From assembly GCA_951802425.1 (NCBI GenBank), contig OX637804.1, positions 1,488,001-1,552,000 on the forward strand: DNA of 64,000 bases, in the 5' to 3' direction. This document shows, piece after piece, positions 35,051 to 47,601 of this stretch (its first letter is position 1; every line of letters starts with the position of its first letter). The DNA comes from Clavaria fumosa (taxonomy: Eukaryota; Basidiomycota; Agaricomycetes; Agaricales; Clavariaceae). The translations under genes were made by a program, and so were the position numbers. The notes beneath the pieces are model-generated. The model did not search any database. It saw only the letters and a list, made by a program, of their open reading frames with translations, and had not been told where the DNA came from.

Positions 35051-37956
35051 CTACAAAACTATATTTTTCGCACGAGTCACCAATAATTCAAATGTTCTCC
35101 TCCTCGCCTCGTCCCCAAGAAATTCAGCAGCTTTCTCTTCAATCAGCGCCCGCAGGTCTGCATGTCCTGGATGTCGGAGGTGCTTCGCCACGTATGCCAC
35201 AGCGAGAGCTGTCGCCCAGACGGTATCGTCCACCCGCACGTCTGCCGGCTTCTGTAGAGCCGCGGCTCCGACAATGCTCTCTAACGACGGGCCGAGCTGG
35301 AACGAGCCATCGAAGTTCTGAAGCTCCAAGAGCCGCTCTACTTCGATAAGCGGCGGCGGTGGCGGATCACCTGGCGACGCTGCATCGTGGGCGTGGCTGC
35401 CGCGCAGCGGAGTAGAAGGGCCCGGTCCGTTTTCGAAAACAGGAGAGGGGCTGCGCGTCATGGCGGCTTCCTCTGCGGAAGGTGGCGGATCCTGGTCGGC
35501 TGCGGACCATTCGGACCAATGGCTCTCAAGGGAACTCAGAGTTGAAAACGTGTCTGCGCTCTCAGAATGTCTGTCCGGCTCCTCATCCGAAAGATCAAGA
35601 TACCGCGGCGAAAGAGAATCGGTGGAAGAGCTTTCTGGGATGAAGGCACCAGGTAGGTGGCTGCCGCGATAGGGGGTGTGAACGGGGTGTTTGTCAGGGT
35701 TCCGACCTGGAGAAAACAAGTTGGAAAGCAAATTCATAGCGAACGACTTGGCTGCTCCAAAAAAGCTCCAGTCGGTGGCGTCCTCGGGTCGCTCATGTCC
35801 ACGAGTCTGGGTGCTTCCAGGAGCGTGATGCGACGAGGTATAATTATCTTCTCTTCTGGCCCGCGGGCGAACTGTATTCGGATCATCTACGGCGATAAAT
35901 GAGGTGTACCTGCTGGCGAGTTGATACTCTGTTCCTAGCTGAATGACGGCAGCCTTGCGTATCTCTTCAACACTCGCGGGAGTAAGGGAGTCAGGTGGTC
36001 TTCCGGTTCCCTCTAGTAGATCCATTATTAGATGGCGAGCGGCAAGCGTGTGAATGAGGGGAACTCCAGGATGTTTCTTGCTGAAGATCGCTGCAACCCT
36101 CGAGACCGGCACCTCTATCACTTGTCGTTCACCGTTGTCGAACGTGCCTTGTATGACAACTTCGGTGGGTATGGGCCTGTGGGGGGTGAGTACGAAGACG
36201 ATAAAACGTAAGCCCGGGAACATTCTGAGAATTTGATGTGGACTTTGTCGGACCGTTGGAGGCGGCGCAAGTCGAATGCCTCCAGTATCCGACGGGTCGA
36301 GGAAGTGAGCGCCAGTGACATTTGACATGCCATCAGGAATACCCCAGTCAATAGTCACTTCTTCAACAAAGGAGGCCCTTCCTGCACGGAGCAGTTTGGA
36401 CGTCTTGCCAAGAATGCTTTCATTCTGAACCGCAAAGAGGCATTCACCGTTACCTGCACGCGCCATGCGTTCCAGAACGGCGGTCGAGGTTTGCGATCCT
36501 ATACCAAGAACGAATACACGCAGCCGTGCATCGGGGCTAGAAAGGGCCACTGCATTCTGGACAGCAGATATGATCGGGTCAACCTCGTAGACCTATTAAG
36601 TAGAATAGATTAGGAGATTTTGGACGTCCCCGTGTAAGCATACTGCACCTCGCCATCGGTCAAAACGAACACAGCTGTGGGCCTGAGCCTGTTACGCTTT
36701 TGGAAGACAAATTGTAAGGCAGCGAGAAGTTGCGTGCCACCGTAGTTGGCATCCATGCTGTTTACATGTTTGACCTGTCTCTGAGGGTGAGTAGATCGGA
36801 ATGGCAGATGTGTTTAAGGTCCTACTGCATCATCAAGATTGTTCTGATCATACACCCGATTTGCAGGCCATAAGCTGTCGACCGTATTCCCGAAACTAAA
36901 GATGTTCAAAGAAGTTCCCGAACTCGGCAAGATACGCAGGAGCGCGGACAGAGTGCGCTTCGCTATGTCGATTCTATCGTGTTGCATACTCCCGCTCCTG
37001 TCCACGAGAAAAAGGTATTCTTGAGACGGGATCGGAAACTTGAACTTGGGAACCAGAGTCAGCTGCATGGCGACGGTGCCCGAACCGTCTGTATTTCGCT
37101 CCGCAAAGCATCGGGGAGCGTCGAGTCCATCGGCATTGACGGTCAGGACAAAACTTTTAGCCAAGAATGACCTGGAGCGAAACTTCACAGTCCGTCGGCG
37201 TCGTGATGATCTCCCTCTACTGGTCACACCAGAGGTCACCGAAATTTCTGGGTGACTAGGGCTCGATATTTTCCGAACCACACCACTCATCTGGACGTCT
37301 ACGGCGATGCGCAACCGCGTGTGAGTCGTCGCGGAGGCTGGAGTGGCAAGAGCAGCTGGCTGTTCGCCATAGCGGCTGCCGATCGACATGGGTAATTGCA
37401 AACGCACTTCGTCTGGGTGCTCGTCGTCCATCAGATCCATGACGAACACCACTTTGGCTGTTACTGTCTGCCTCGCAGGTATGGACCCAACTGAGACGCA
37501 GAATGCTGCACGAAGCGATAAGAACCTGCTTGCGGGCATTGAAGCATGGAACTAACCATCATCCATGACCCACGATACCAGACCAGCTGTGCGACCAGCA
37601 CGAGTGGCATCTTCGTACTCTTCAGCAGCGCGCTCTTTGCTCTTGACCACACCGGTGATACAGCGCCCGTCGGCAAATTGCAACTCAAACCCACAAACGG
37701 AGGCACGGAAAGGCACCGGAAACACGTATTTTGCGCGGCGTGTGGCTGTTTCGGAAGCATTGATGAATACCTGTCGGAGGACTACCCGCGCAGATACTGA
37801 GATTACACATATGGTAAGATGCAAGGATCGTCTCGGAGTGACAAGTTGGACGTCACCGTCGACTACGAGCACATTTACGTGCACTTCCTCAAGGGGAAGA
37901 TGTTCCAGTGTGTCGTTGCTGGAGTGACAGATGATACCTCGAAGCGGATCGCTCAT
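35051..37956 (-). CDS. VIT and von Willebrand A domain protein
   Basis: The first exon (37956-37857) is spliced by GTGACG/CTCAG to 37796, making the VIT start LPLEEVHVNVLVVDVSARVV; a further intron after VMDD (about 37,552) leads to FCVSVGSIPA. The VIT domain is followed by a VWA domain with an intact metal-site start VDRSGSM (about 36,995-37,015) and TDGEV near 36,650. A ~500-residue C-terminal exon (35051-36550) includes VLGIGSQTSTAVLERMAR, a Ser/Pro-rich linker, and a final helical block with LLELQNFDGSFQL as in vault-PARP/VWA5-type proteins. The group resembles inter-alpha-trypsin inhibitor heavy chains, vWA5A and PARP4. In fungi its role is unknown; it is predicted to be cytosolic. About 430 bp separate it from the divergent protease-RBR gene. 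Confidence 0.88.
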
Positions 37957-38386
37957 GATAAGGTAGGCATCGAGTTACAGCTGCGCTCGAAAGCCAGACT
38001 CTTGTATGAAGAGTGAGCGCCGCTACATGTGTATGATCATCAGCACGTGGTCATTATTGCCTATTCGCGGATGCGCCATGGAAGACTCGGACCAGAAGAT
38101 AGTCGTCCCACCCAGATATTGAAGTTACCGCAGCACTATCAGCTACCAAAGACAAGCGCAGAATCTTCTCCATTCTGATTGAGCCTAATTGCTACTGTTA
38201 TCGTGCGCGGGGGTGACAGCAAAGTGATGAGGGCGCCTCTGTTATCTAACCCGTGATGTGATTGAAGGTGAAAAGGGGGACTTTGTCGAACCCGCGCAGG
38301 TCGCCAGGTCTCGAACCACAACCTCATCACGGACCGCAGTCTTGCGAATCCGTCGTCCTTGTCTTTGGAAATCTGCGTTCGTTGAG

Positions 38387-41300
38387 ATGGTCATGGATTA
38401 TGTTCGGGCTGTGACGGAGGGTGTCTCCCGTGCCCTGTCCCGCAGAGAGGTGGAGGCGAACAGTGCTGCGGATGGCGCAACGGACCACTTGGCCGCGGTG
38501 CGGCGGCTCATTGAAGGATCAGAGGCTCTCATTTCCTACCCGAGGACAAGTCAATACTCTACAGGTGGAAACGGTGCTGCTTCCTGCGGTCTTGCAGCTA
38601 TGAATTGCGTCAAGTACTTCTTAACCAAAGCCAATGAATTGGAGGGATTTCCGGCTGAAGATGTTCTTGGCCATCTCGTTTCGCGTGAGGCAGTCGAGGT
38701 TGGCTAATATTTCGAATCCCGATGCATGTGTTGATCTGCGCAATCTGGATTTCAGGAAATCCTATCCATCTGCAAGGAATGGCGGACAAGGTTCCATCTC
38801 GATGTGGAAGACTTATACGGGATTCCTTTCTTTAGCAACGCTCTAGAGCAAGTTCATGTTTCCCAAGGACGGCCTGGTGCTCAAGAATTCCACACACTTC
38901 TCAGGTATCTCCAATCACTCACGGTGCTCTTGTATCCAGTATTAACTTCAATGACAATCTTCCAGAGAACAACTTGTCCAGTCAAAAACATCAGCAGCAA
39001 TAGTCATTACTCGTCCGCCTGAAATACTGTGCTGTGTCAAATTGGGACTGTCGGCCAAACGCCCTTTCTTCATCATCTTTGACTCCCATCCGAGGCCATC
39101 TCATCCTCACGGTTCTGGCCTAATTATGAGCAGTTCTATTCACGATATAGCGTCCCATCTCGCCCAGCTTTTTGAGTTTGATCCCCGCCTTCTCCGTGAC
39201 AAAAACATGGGATGGGAAACGCAGCTTTTCGCAGTTTATTCTGCTCATGTCTTCAGACTCAAAGAGAAAGAAGCTGGCCCGCAGGCAATACTCCCTTCTC
39301 TCGAATCTAGTCTCGCGACACTGCAGTTGCGGGCAGAGAAATCGGACTTGGAGGCTACAAACGCTCAATCGCAAACCACCATTGGGGACCTCAAAAGGCA
39401 AATCGAGCATTTGCAAGATGAGAACCGGTCCTTGAGAATGGAAGCAGCCGAGATACCAACCTTGCAGCGTCGCGTGGTCGAACTGACCCAAGAGAATGCT
39501 CGATTGAAACGATCGGCGGAAATCAGGAGGCCAGGAATGACCACCTATTCATCCACGGTTGCCGGAGACTTTCATCGCGGGTCGGACCCGGACCTGGACC
39601 TAGCGATTCAACATTCAAGACTGACTGCTGAGGATGATCAGCTGAGGAAAAAAATTAATGATTTAGAGAGTGTGACCTTCAAGTTGAGCGCCGACTGCCA
39701 GAGATTTGAAAAAGAAATAGCCAAGCTTAAACAAGGTTTGGCTACGGTAACGGCTCCCACCACTGCTGAACGCGCACGCAACGGGCACAGCGAACCATCT
39801 GGCAGTTCAGATATATCATCGCGCGGGGAAAAGAGCCTTCAAACTTCGGTGACCGAAAATAGCCATCTCCCCGATCCTTTACCTTTTCGTAGTAGGCCTG
39901 GCCGTGTCCTGGATGACGATGCTACCGCTGGTGTGTGAATCTCATTTTTTTGCGGAAATCCCTTCATATTCGCGGCGGCTGACCTCGTCCATGCGGTAGA
40001 TAATCGGCGGTCAAACGGGCAAAAACCGTCTAAGGACATCAGCAACATATCGTCGGTTCTTCCACAGGGCACGAGTGCTGCAGTCCTGGGGCTTGTGGAT
40101 GCAGGGGAGACCCTGCAGCTTTCAGAAAACAAAGACAAAGCGCTGCTTCTCCAGACGCAAGCTACGCCAGTTCCACAGCGACGGCGCGGGGAGAAAACAC
40201 ACTCAGCTGATCGTCCGGCACAGCTCTCAGTTTATGCAGATATTCCTCTGACTGATGCTCGCGGTGTACAAGACTCGCACATCGGATCATTGCCCCTGCC
40301 CAAGGAATTGTATCATGCATCCCAGACGTTGACTGAAGCATCCCTCGTACGACGCTCGAGCCATCAATCGACTCCTTTGCCCCAGGAACCGCATCATTCC
40401 GACCGTGCATTCGAGACCCCGACTGATGCGCCGCACGTACGAGACTCGAACGACGAATCAGTGCCTCTGCCCCAAGAGTTGTTCAGCCACACGTCAGAGG
40501 CTCTGACCGAAGTACCGCGTGTACGAGACTCGAGCTACGAACCAGTGCTTCTCCCTCAGAAATCGCATCATTCCGACCGCGCATTCGAGCCCCCGACTGA
40601 TGCGCCGCACGTACGAGACTCGAACGATGAATCAGTGCCTCTGCCCCAAGAATTGTTCAGCCACACGTTAGAGGCTCTGACCGAAGTACCGCGTGTACGA
40701 GACTCGAGCTACGAACCAGTGCTTCTCCCTCAGGAATCGCATCATTCTGGCCGCGCATTTGAGACACCGACTGATGCACCGCACGTGCAAGACTCGAGCG
40801 ACGAATCAATGCCTCTGCCCCAGGAGTTGTCCAGCACGTTCGAAGCTCCAACCGAAGTCTTGCGTGTACGAGACTCGAGCCACGAACCGGTGCTTCTGCC
40901 TCAGAAACCGCATCAGCCCGACCACGCCCCCCAGATCTTGCCCCAAGAATCACACCAGTCTGACCCTGCATCCGAGATTCTGCCCGAGGAATCGCACCAG
41001 TCCGGCCCATCTGAGACTGTGACTGAGGCATTTCGCACCCCAGAGTCGAGCTACAAATCAGTACCTCCGTCCCAGGAATTGCGCCAGTCTAATCATATAT
41101 CTGAGACTTTCAGTGAGGGACAGCCCGAGCAAGACTCAAGCTCTGGGCTCATGTTGCTGCTCCAGGAATCTGACTTTGCGTCCGAAACTATGACTGAGCC
41201 ACCTCCATATTCACCTCACATCGCCCCTGAGGTTGACGAAGATGTTGCCGGCACACCTCTGGCACTACCGTTGCCTGTCGCCTCAAATGGTCGAGATCTT

Positions 41301-43256
41301 GAACCCATCACACCACTTTTGCGTCGTGGTCATAGCGCCGGCAAACGACCCATGAGAGCCATGACTGATAGCGCGCTGCATACCCAGGACGACGAACTCT
41401 TTGCCATCCAGAAACAGCAGGAGTTCGACGAAGAAGACGCACGTCTGAGAGCAGAAGCAGCTCTTATCTCCCACCGCGAGACAAACTCCGAGCGTTTTGC
41501 TGAAATTGCCACTATACATCAGATCCTCCCACAAACAAACTCTCACAAGTCTTATAGTGCTGATGCTGGCCCGTCGTGTGTGAAACTTGAAGACGTTCCA
41601 GTCGCCATGACCGACTCTAGGCTTGTGGTCTCTTCAGATGGATGGTGGGACCACGCCATGCCACCTTCGGTTGCCGCAAACGGCAGCACGACGTGGGATG
41701 CGCAGATGCTCTATGCGGTTTCACAGGGTCCATTCACTGATGAACCGATGGAAGCGGATGCTTTTCATAGCCCTGTGCCAAGCCCTGCCAAACCGAAGGA
41801 CTTGGAAGCTATAGTAAATGCTATGGAGATGCGGCGGGAGCTCAATATTGGTGCGCTCGACAACAATGCGAGTCCTTTACCCTCTGAGCAGCAGCAACTC
41901 AATGAGGCTCATGAGACGCTGATGAATGTTCTCAATACGATAAACACCACGTTTTCGGTCGGACTACTCCGGAGCGGCTCCGACGGAGACATTGGGCTTA
42001 AACCTTTACCTCTACTTCCTAGAAGCCGATCATCGTCAGGGGCGTCGATGGCTAACATTCCTATGCTCGACACTCAGGCAGAGGAAGACGAGTCTCTGCT
42101 CATGGCACTTCGTTTGCAGCAGGAGTATGACGAAGAAGATCGGACCCTTCGCGCTTTCGTTGCTTCCATGGTAGGCGACCCTTTCATGCAAGATAATTAT
42201 GAAGACGAGCCGCAGCTGTTAGCAAAGGAGCCATTCAATAAAGCGTCTCAATTTAAAGAGGAGTTTGACGAAGAAAGCAAGCATATGCAGGAGGAGAGAG
42301 ACCTAATGTTGCAATTTGGAAAGAGTGCTTTCAAATGCAGAATCTGTTTCGAAATTCACCCCACTGATGATGTTGCTCGCATTGACGGCTGCGTACACAC
42401 GTTCTGCAGAAACTGCCTCAGGTCCTACATCAGTTCGGAATTGCAAGCGCGACGCTTTCCCATTTTTTGCCCCTCATGCAAAGCAGACCCCTTGATTAAT
42501 CAGTCATGCAGTGAGTATATAGGCAGCTGCTCCATGATATCAACAAGTCATCTCATCACTGTATCTAGCCATAACTTCCTTTCTCGCGGAGCAACTTGGG
42601 ATCGCAGAGAACGAATTTGGGCTGTGGACAGAACTTGAATTGAGCAGAGTATCTTTCACTGTCACGTGTCGGAAGTGTGTGTTTCTCTCATGATCAATCC
42701 GCAATGTCTGTTCAGAGCTTTTCCTCAGGTGCAAGCGTCAGGCTTGGGTGGACAGAGATGAGCACAACTCGCTGAAAATGATCCCATGCCCGTTCGGCGA
42801 TTGTGGGCACACGTGGTGTAAGGCCTGCCTGCAGACGGTTGAGGGTGGCGATCACTCGTGCGATGGTAGCAAGGAATTGGATCGTCTTGTGTCGCAACAA
42901 GGATGGAAGCGTTGTCCAGGCAAGTGACAAAGACTTTATCATTTGAGATGCTAAAGGTGGTTGTTACAGGATGCCAGATTCCCGTCATGAAATCGGACGG
43001 CTGCAATCACATGACGGTGTGTTTCTTCAACTTGTTCAAGAATCAATCTGAGGCTGATGTTTTTCTTGCAGTGCCTAGCTCCTGGATGCAATACGTGAGT
43101 GCTTTTGGTTTGCGCAAAATTACAATATTGTGATTATTAATAATACGCCTCAGTCACTTTTGTTATCAGTGTGGAGGGATGATCGGGCAGTCAGGCAAGG
43201 CTATAAAAAATCTGATGGAGTCACATTATTCAAAATGTAAATTGTTCCATTACTAG
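38387..43256 (+). CDS. Putative cysteine-protease (DUB-like) domain fused to an RBR E3 ligase
   Basis: Nine exons (38387-38698, 38756-38904, 38966-39930, 40000-42510, 42569-42674, 42729-42919, 42970-43016, 43072-43094, 43154-43256) join in frame to 1,468 residues. Residues ~50-230 contain NGAASCGLAAMN (Cys67), VITRPPEIL and FFIIFDSHPRPSHPHG (Asp193, His195). A Cys followed by an Asp-x-His is the arrangement of papain-like deubiquitinases such as the C76 fold; this is my inference. A coiled coil follows (~250-400), then a repeat-rich region, then three related motifs of the QQEFDEED type (residues ~935, 1170, 1225) that look like ubiquitin-binding helices. The C-terminus is RBR: RING1 CRICFEIH, IBR CPFGDCGHTWC, RING2 CPGCQIPVMKSDGCNHMTC with its catalytic Cys. 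One intron (after 42,919) is GC-AG. Substrate unknown. Confidence 0.85.
40420..40800 (+). repeat. Coding tandem repeat (~186 bp, about two and a half copies)
   Basis: Within the protease-RBR gene the unit DAPHVRDSNDESVPLPQEL plus EVPRVRDSSYEPVLLPQ (about 62 residues) is repeated nearly exactly at the DNA level, with decayed half-units before and after (40,250-41,110). Copy number is probably variable between strains. Confidence 0.8.
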
Positions 43257-43784
43257 TGGGGCTGACGACGTCGGTCACATCTCAGCAGAAGTACTGCCAG
43301 TGTGGAAGATGACCCCATATTTTCAAAAATCTGTGCTCCCTAATATGTATTTGTCTTGTGATTATTACGAGTATATCGCCCCAGTAAGAGCCCAGAATCT
43401 AACATTACTCTACAGCTTACCCCTTGCCAATAAATTGAAGGTGGGTGGTTACTACAAGGCACGGAGAACAGAAGTAAACGGCGAGAATGGCGTATCGTTT
43501 TTCCCCAATGGCGTCACGGAAGCGCGACGGCGCTGCGGTGCGTGCACTGGTAGTCTGGGACACGATGCGAGTACGACTACGAGTTGTGGAAATGGAGGAG
43601 GATACAAGTTGTGAGGGATTTATTGTTTTTACAGTAGTCCACGCTTAACTCTCCTTTGAGCGTGGTGATTGGACGGGAATGCTTAGTCAGCTTTCCCAGT
43701 GCAATGTTCACCAGTCGGGTGATCACACCGCACCCGCGTGACGCGTATGGGCCATCAATGCAACGTCTGTTGTTCTCCGGCCAC

Positions 43785-44622
43785 CATGTTAGCCATCCCA
43801 GTCAGCTCCGGTACTCTCTCTAATGCGAGTGCTGTTCTCGATCTGTTAAGGGTTGCATCAGATGTCATACCGGGCCCTGCCAAAGGTCCCTTCAAGGCTA
43901 TCACTGGTTGTCTTGGTGAACTTATAAGACTTTACGAGGTAAGCAACGAGAGCTTCGACTTAATCGTCGCCCAAGGCTCATGGATGGATTTCAGACTATC
44001 AATAAGAATAAGCAGAGCTGCCAGGCTCTCATCGAGCGCACGGTCGCTATTTGTGTCATGATCATCAATGGATGCGTGGCAGCGCCCTTTTCCCCAATGA
44101 GTGCTACTGCTCGTACCTTGATTGATAATGCAGAGCAACTCGAGCAGTTCGTCGTTGTTCCCGATAGACTTCTCATTGAGCTGAATCATATTTGCCATAG
44201 TACAATTCATAATGCCACAAGCACTGTCCATCAATTACAGAATTTTGGTCGTACCCGCCGCCTCATGCAGCCAGTACAAGCGAGGGATCTCATTGAAACA
44301 ATACGAAGGGAATTAGATGCAGCTGTACTCCCGTTTGGTGTTAGTTACTGAACAAGCCACCTACCTGTTTTACTAATAATATATTCTTCTAGCTCCAGCC
44401 TAATCCCTCCCTTCACAAGGGACTTGAGGAGCTCAATAGTTCAGTTCAAAGTCTTGGTATGATCCTCCTTTACCATTTCACATACTCAAATTTCCCGTAC
44501 TTATCCTATATTTGAAGGGCATGAATATTTGCTTGAAAAGTTACCACATCTACCTTCTGTGGGAGAAGAGGAGTCCCATTACTTCGAGAGTACTAGAGCT
44601 GATTTACTGGACGAAATCATGG
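43785..44622 (+). pseudogene. NLR N-terminal fragment (helical domain plus NACHT linker), NACHT missing
   Basis: Exons from 43,785 read ASAVLDLLRVASDVIPGPAK and FKAITGCLGELIRLYE, then across a GTAAGC intron a helical stretch, then FGLQPNPSLHKGLEELNSSV, and finally ESTRADLLDEIMGW (44,575-44,622). The first part resembles the helical HeLo/MLKL-like N-terminal domain of mushroom NLR proteins; the last segment is the usual linker (R-x-x-L-x-x-EI-x-x-W) just before a NACHT domain. No NACHT Walker motif follows: stops appear within 50 bp. So the gene ends at the point where the switch domain should begin. It may be a truncation relic or a short adaptor-like protein. Confidence 0.55.
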
Positions 44623-44944
44623 GGTGGGTAGGAGATGGCTCACCCGGCAGTCCGAGGGACTAGCTTATTATTGCAGTTGAAGCCAGCAGTGACTGCACGA
44701 GGCAGGTTGAGACCAACTGCACAGCGAAAATAAGCAGATCACTATGGCCAAATTACGAATAAATCATTACCATAGATGTCAAGCTTTGACTCAATTCTCT
44801 GATCAACTCATCAGAAACAAGATAAGGACACTTGCTTATAAAACTTACTCCAAGTGTGGAATCAATGGTAAGTGTACTTTGAACCTTTGAGTGACCGACT
44901 ACACCTTAATCAGGGTGTCCAAAAGGTGTGGGCCACTTACTTAC

Positions 44945-45506
44945 CAGGAATTGTAGTATTGAGTCATTGACAGCAGAAATGAGGCCCGTAATCTCAAGAG
45001 CATCATGGTCACGGGTGAGGACACGTTTCAAGCGATTGCGAATGATCATGCGCTGAGCCTTCTCCCCGACAGACTTCCATGATCTGCCATGCGAGACTGA
45101 GATCAGCAGAGCATTTTGCCAGGAAATGGTGACTCACTCAGACAAGCGGTTGATACGTTCAGTCATTGTTGCAGACAGGGCGCCGCTATTGGATGCCTCC
45201 TGCAGCATTGTTCCCAAGTCTCGAACGCGGCAAGCGAGTGATTCCAAGTCATTGCTGTTCTGTGAAGTTTTCTGTGTGGAGGATTAGTGAGCAACGACGG
45301 CGAAACAAATGACATGTTTCACGCACCTGAATAGCATTGAGGAGCACTACAAATCCCCCGATACCTTCCTGCAGTCCCGGTACACCTATCTTCCCCGCAA
45401 CCTCCTTGAGAAGTGCGAGAGCATTCTGGAGACCGATGAAGGCAATAGACTGAGGCCCTGACGAAGACTTGATCTTCGCCAGGGTAGTGTCAAGAGCTTT
45501 GCGCAT
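44945..45506 (-). pseudogene. Second NLR-type N-terminal helical fragment
   Basis: From the ATG at 45,506: IAFIGLQNALALLKEVAGKI and VPGLQEGIGGFVVLLNAIQ, an intron (GTGCGT...CACAG), KTSQNSNDLESLACRVRDLG, another intron, then SWKSVGEKAQRMIIRNRLKR and ISAVNDSILQFL before a GTAAGT donor at about 44,950. This is the same kind of helical N-terminal domain (VNDSILQF is typical of its end) found on basidiomycete NLR proteins. Nothing recognisable as its next exon is found downstream; the next ~300 bp separate it from the fragment on the plus strand. It is probably a gene remnant; a short functional protein is not excluded. Confidence 0.5.
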
Positions 45507-46242
45507 GGTGATGATGCGAGTAGTGTCGACGAAAGATACGAGTTAGCGACTGGGTGCTTATCGATGCTGCAAAGCGTGACGTGACAGTCACGATTTGATG
45601 TAACATTGCACGTGACGCCAGCACCCGGCATTGTCACGTTCCGGCCGCAGGAAACCAACGAGCAAGCGTTGTTTGCGCAAGACGAGGAGTTCCTGGGCCG
45701 CGCGGCGCTGGAGCTGCTGATGAGTTTAACGGCCAACTTTGGTATGCTGGCGGCAGTTGAGGGACACCTTCCTTTGTGTCAGCACGGCCACAAAGGTGGT
45801 GGCGGATGACCTTTCTCTTCCACACGAAGAAACGTGCCGCGTGAATTGCGATGGAGCTGATCACGCCTCCGCGTGGATTGCGGAACTATTTTGTGCGTGC
45901 AGATCGAATTCTGGCGAAGACGGATGCGGTACAGTGAAGTGGGTATTTTCGGCTGGGCGTTATTTGGAGGAAAGGACACGGGGTGGTAAGATGGTTGGTG
46001 GACGAGCGACGAAGAGAGCTTGGAATTAGAGCAGCAGTGTATCAGTGTATTCTTCCTAGATGGAGTGCAACATTTTACTGTGACTCGCTGGCTTATGTCT
46101 GCCAACACTGGAACTTTTCTCGAGGTCGATTTGCGAGTCTCAAAGCATCGTAAATCGAGTGTAGACGACGGGAGCTTTACTGTATTGGATATCAGTCACG
46201 TACGTTGGCTGAGTTCCAATAAACACTTGCCCTCATCATTCC
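45507..46242. other. Intergenic, no gene recognised
   Basis: A short frame (45,606-45,809, plus strand) is open but resembles nothing known. The final 200 bp are the promoter region of RRF1. Confidence 0.5.
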
Positions 46243-47352
46243 ATGCGGGTCACCGTCCCAACAGCCGCCGCGTCTCTCACCCTCCTCCGCGCCGCGTCGT
46301 ACGCGTCGTCTCCACCCCCGACGCTCGCCCCGACGCTCGCGCTCGTCCTCGCACACGCCCGTCGCCCACCCAGCCGCACGTACGCCAAAGCCAAGTCGCT
46401 TTCAAAATCGAAATCAAGACACCAACAGCACGTAGAGGACGAGGCCCCGCTCGTCCCACGCTCCGCGCAAGTCCTGCCAAACAACCCCGTTGCGGGGCGC
46501 GCCCACGCCGCTGCAGACGAGCAGATGCAAGCCGCCGTCACGCGCTTCCGCGCCGCGTGCGCCGCGCTCGAGGACCGCGCGAGTGGACGCGTCACACCGC
46601 GCTTGCTCGACGCGGTACGTGTGCGTCCTAGCGCTGGTGCTAGTGCCATTGGTGGTGGTGCTGTTGGTAGTGGTGCTGTTGCTGAAGAAGCCGACGAGGG
46701 AGGGCACCCGCGCGCCCTCCCGCTCGAGCACCTCGCGACAGTCGGCGTCAAGGATGGCTCAACGCTGTGGATCACCGTGTTTGACGAACGCGTGAGCGTC
46801 CCCCTTCCCCACTTCCACCTAAACTTTACTGAGGAATGGGAACCGGTGGCCGTGCTGGTCTAGTAGGATACGAAGCCCGTTGAGACCGCGCTGTACGAGG
46901 CGAAGCTCCCCGGCGTCGTCCCGCAGCACGTGGACGCACGGACCGTCAAGGTCCCCATACCGAGGTCCGTCCGTCCATCCATCCAAGGCCCAACCCAACC
47001 TACCCTAACCCCCCCCCCAACCTGGCGAAATCCCCGCTACTGACGTTGCGCATCGCAGACCGACCGTCGAGCTCCGTGTCGAGCTCGCCAAGCTCGCGAC
47101 GAAGCAGGCTGAGGGCGTGCGCGTGCAGCTGCGCGCCATCTCCTCGGGCGCGCTCCGGAAGGGTGGGTGGGCGAAGAACGTGCCAGTCGTGCATGCGGTT
47201 CGTATTTCGCCTTGCCTTGCCAACCTCTCATCCGTGCTTATCTCGTGTCCCTCCTGCCATTTTCGCAGTTCGTCGACTTGGTCCGGAAGTGGGTACGCGA
47301 AGTCGACGTTGTCCTCCTCAATATGAAGAAGGCCGCGGGGCAGGCCAAGTAG
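46243..47352 (+). CDS. RRF1: Mitochondrial ribosome recycling factor
   Basis: Four exons (46243-46791, 46867-46964, 47059-47197, 47269-47352) encode 289 residues, all in frame. The N-terminal ~60 residues are rich in Ala, Arg and Ser with few acids, as in a mitochondrial targeting signal. Family blocks follow: PLEHLATVGVKDGSTLWITV, then YEAKLPGVVPQHVDARTVKV and IPRPTVELRVELAKLA, then QLRAISSGALRKGG and the end VREVDVVLLNMKKAAGQAK. RRF works with mEF-G2 to split mitochondrial ribosomes after termination. A Gly/Ala-rich insert before PLEHLATV (about 46,618-46,715) is longer than usual and could instead be an unspliced intron, though the frame stays open. Convergent with the ULS1-like fragment, 250 bp apart. 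Confidence 0.9.
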
Positions 47353-47601
47353 GCAGTGGAATCGATTCCTCCGCAGTACCTGTACCACTGTACCCCGCAG
47401 AGCGCATGTCCGCAACGCACAGACAGGTTTGGTTTGATGAGTGAAGTAAGGTTCGAAATTTGCGATGGCTAATAGATGACCAGTAACAGTTCTACTTATC
47501 TACTGACAATAACAATAATGATATCAGAATGTGCAACGTCGTCTACGATGTATACTGTAGCAGAAAGAAATAATGTCCCAGTTGACAAGGATTCCATCAA
47601 A

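Noticed and set aside
38250..38330. Possible tRNA on the minus strand (B-box-like GGTTCGAGACC)
   Set aside because: No complementary T-arm, acceptor stem or A box can be drawn around it.
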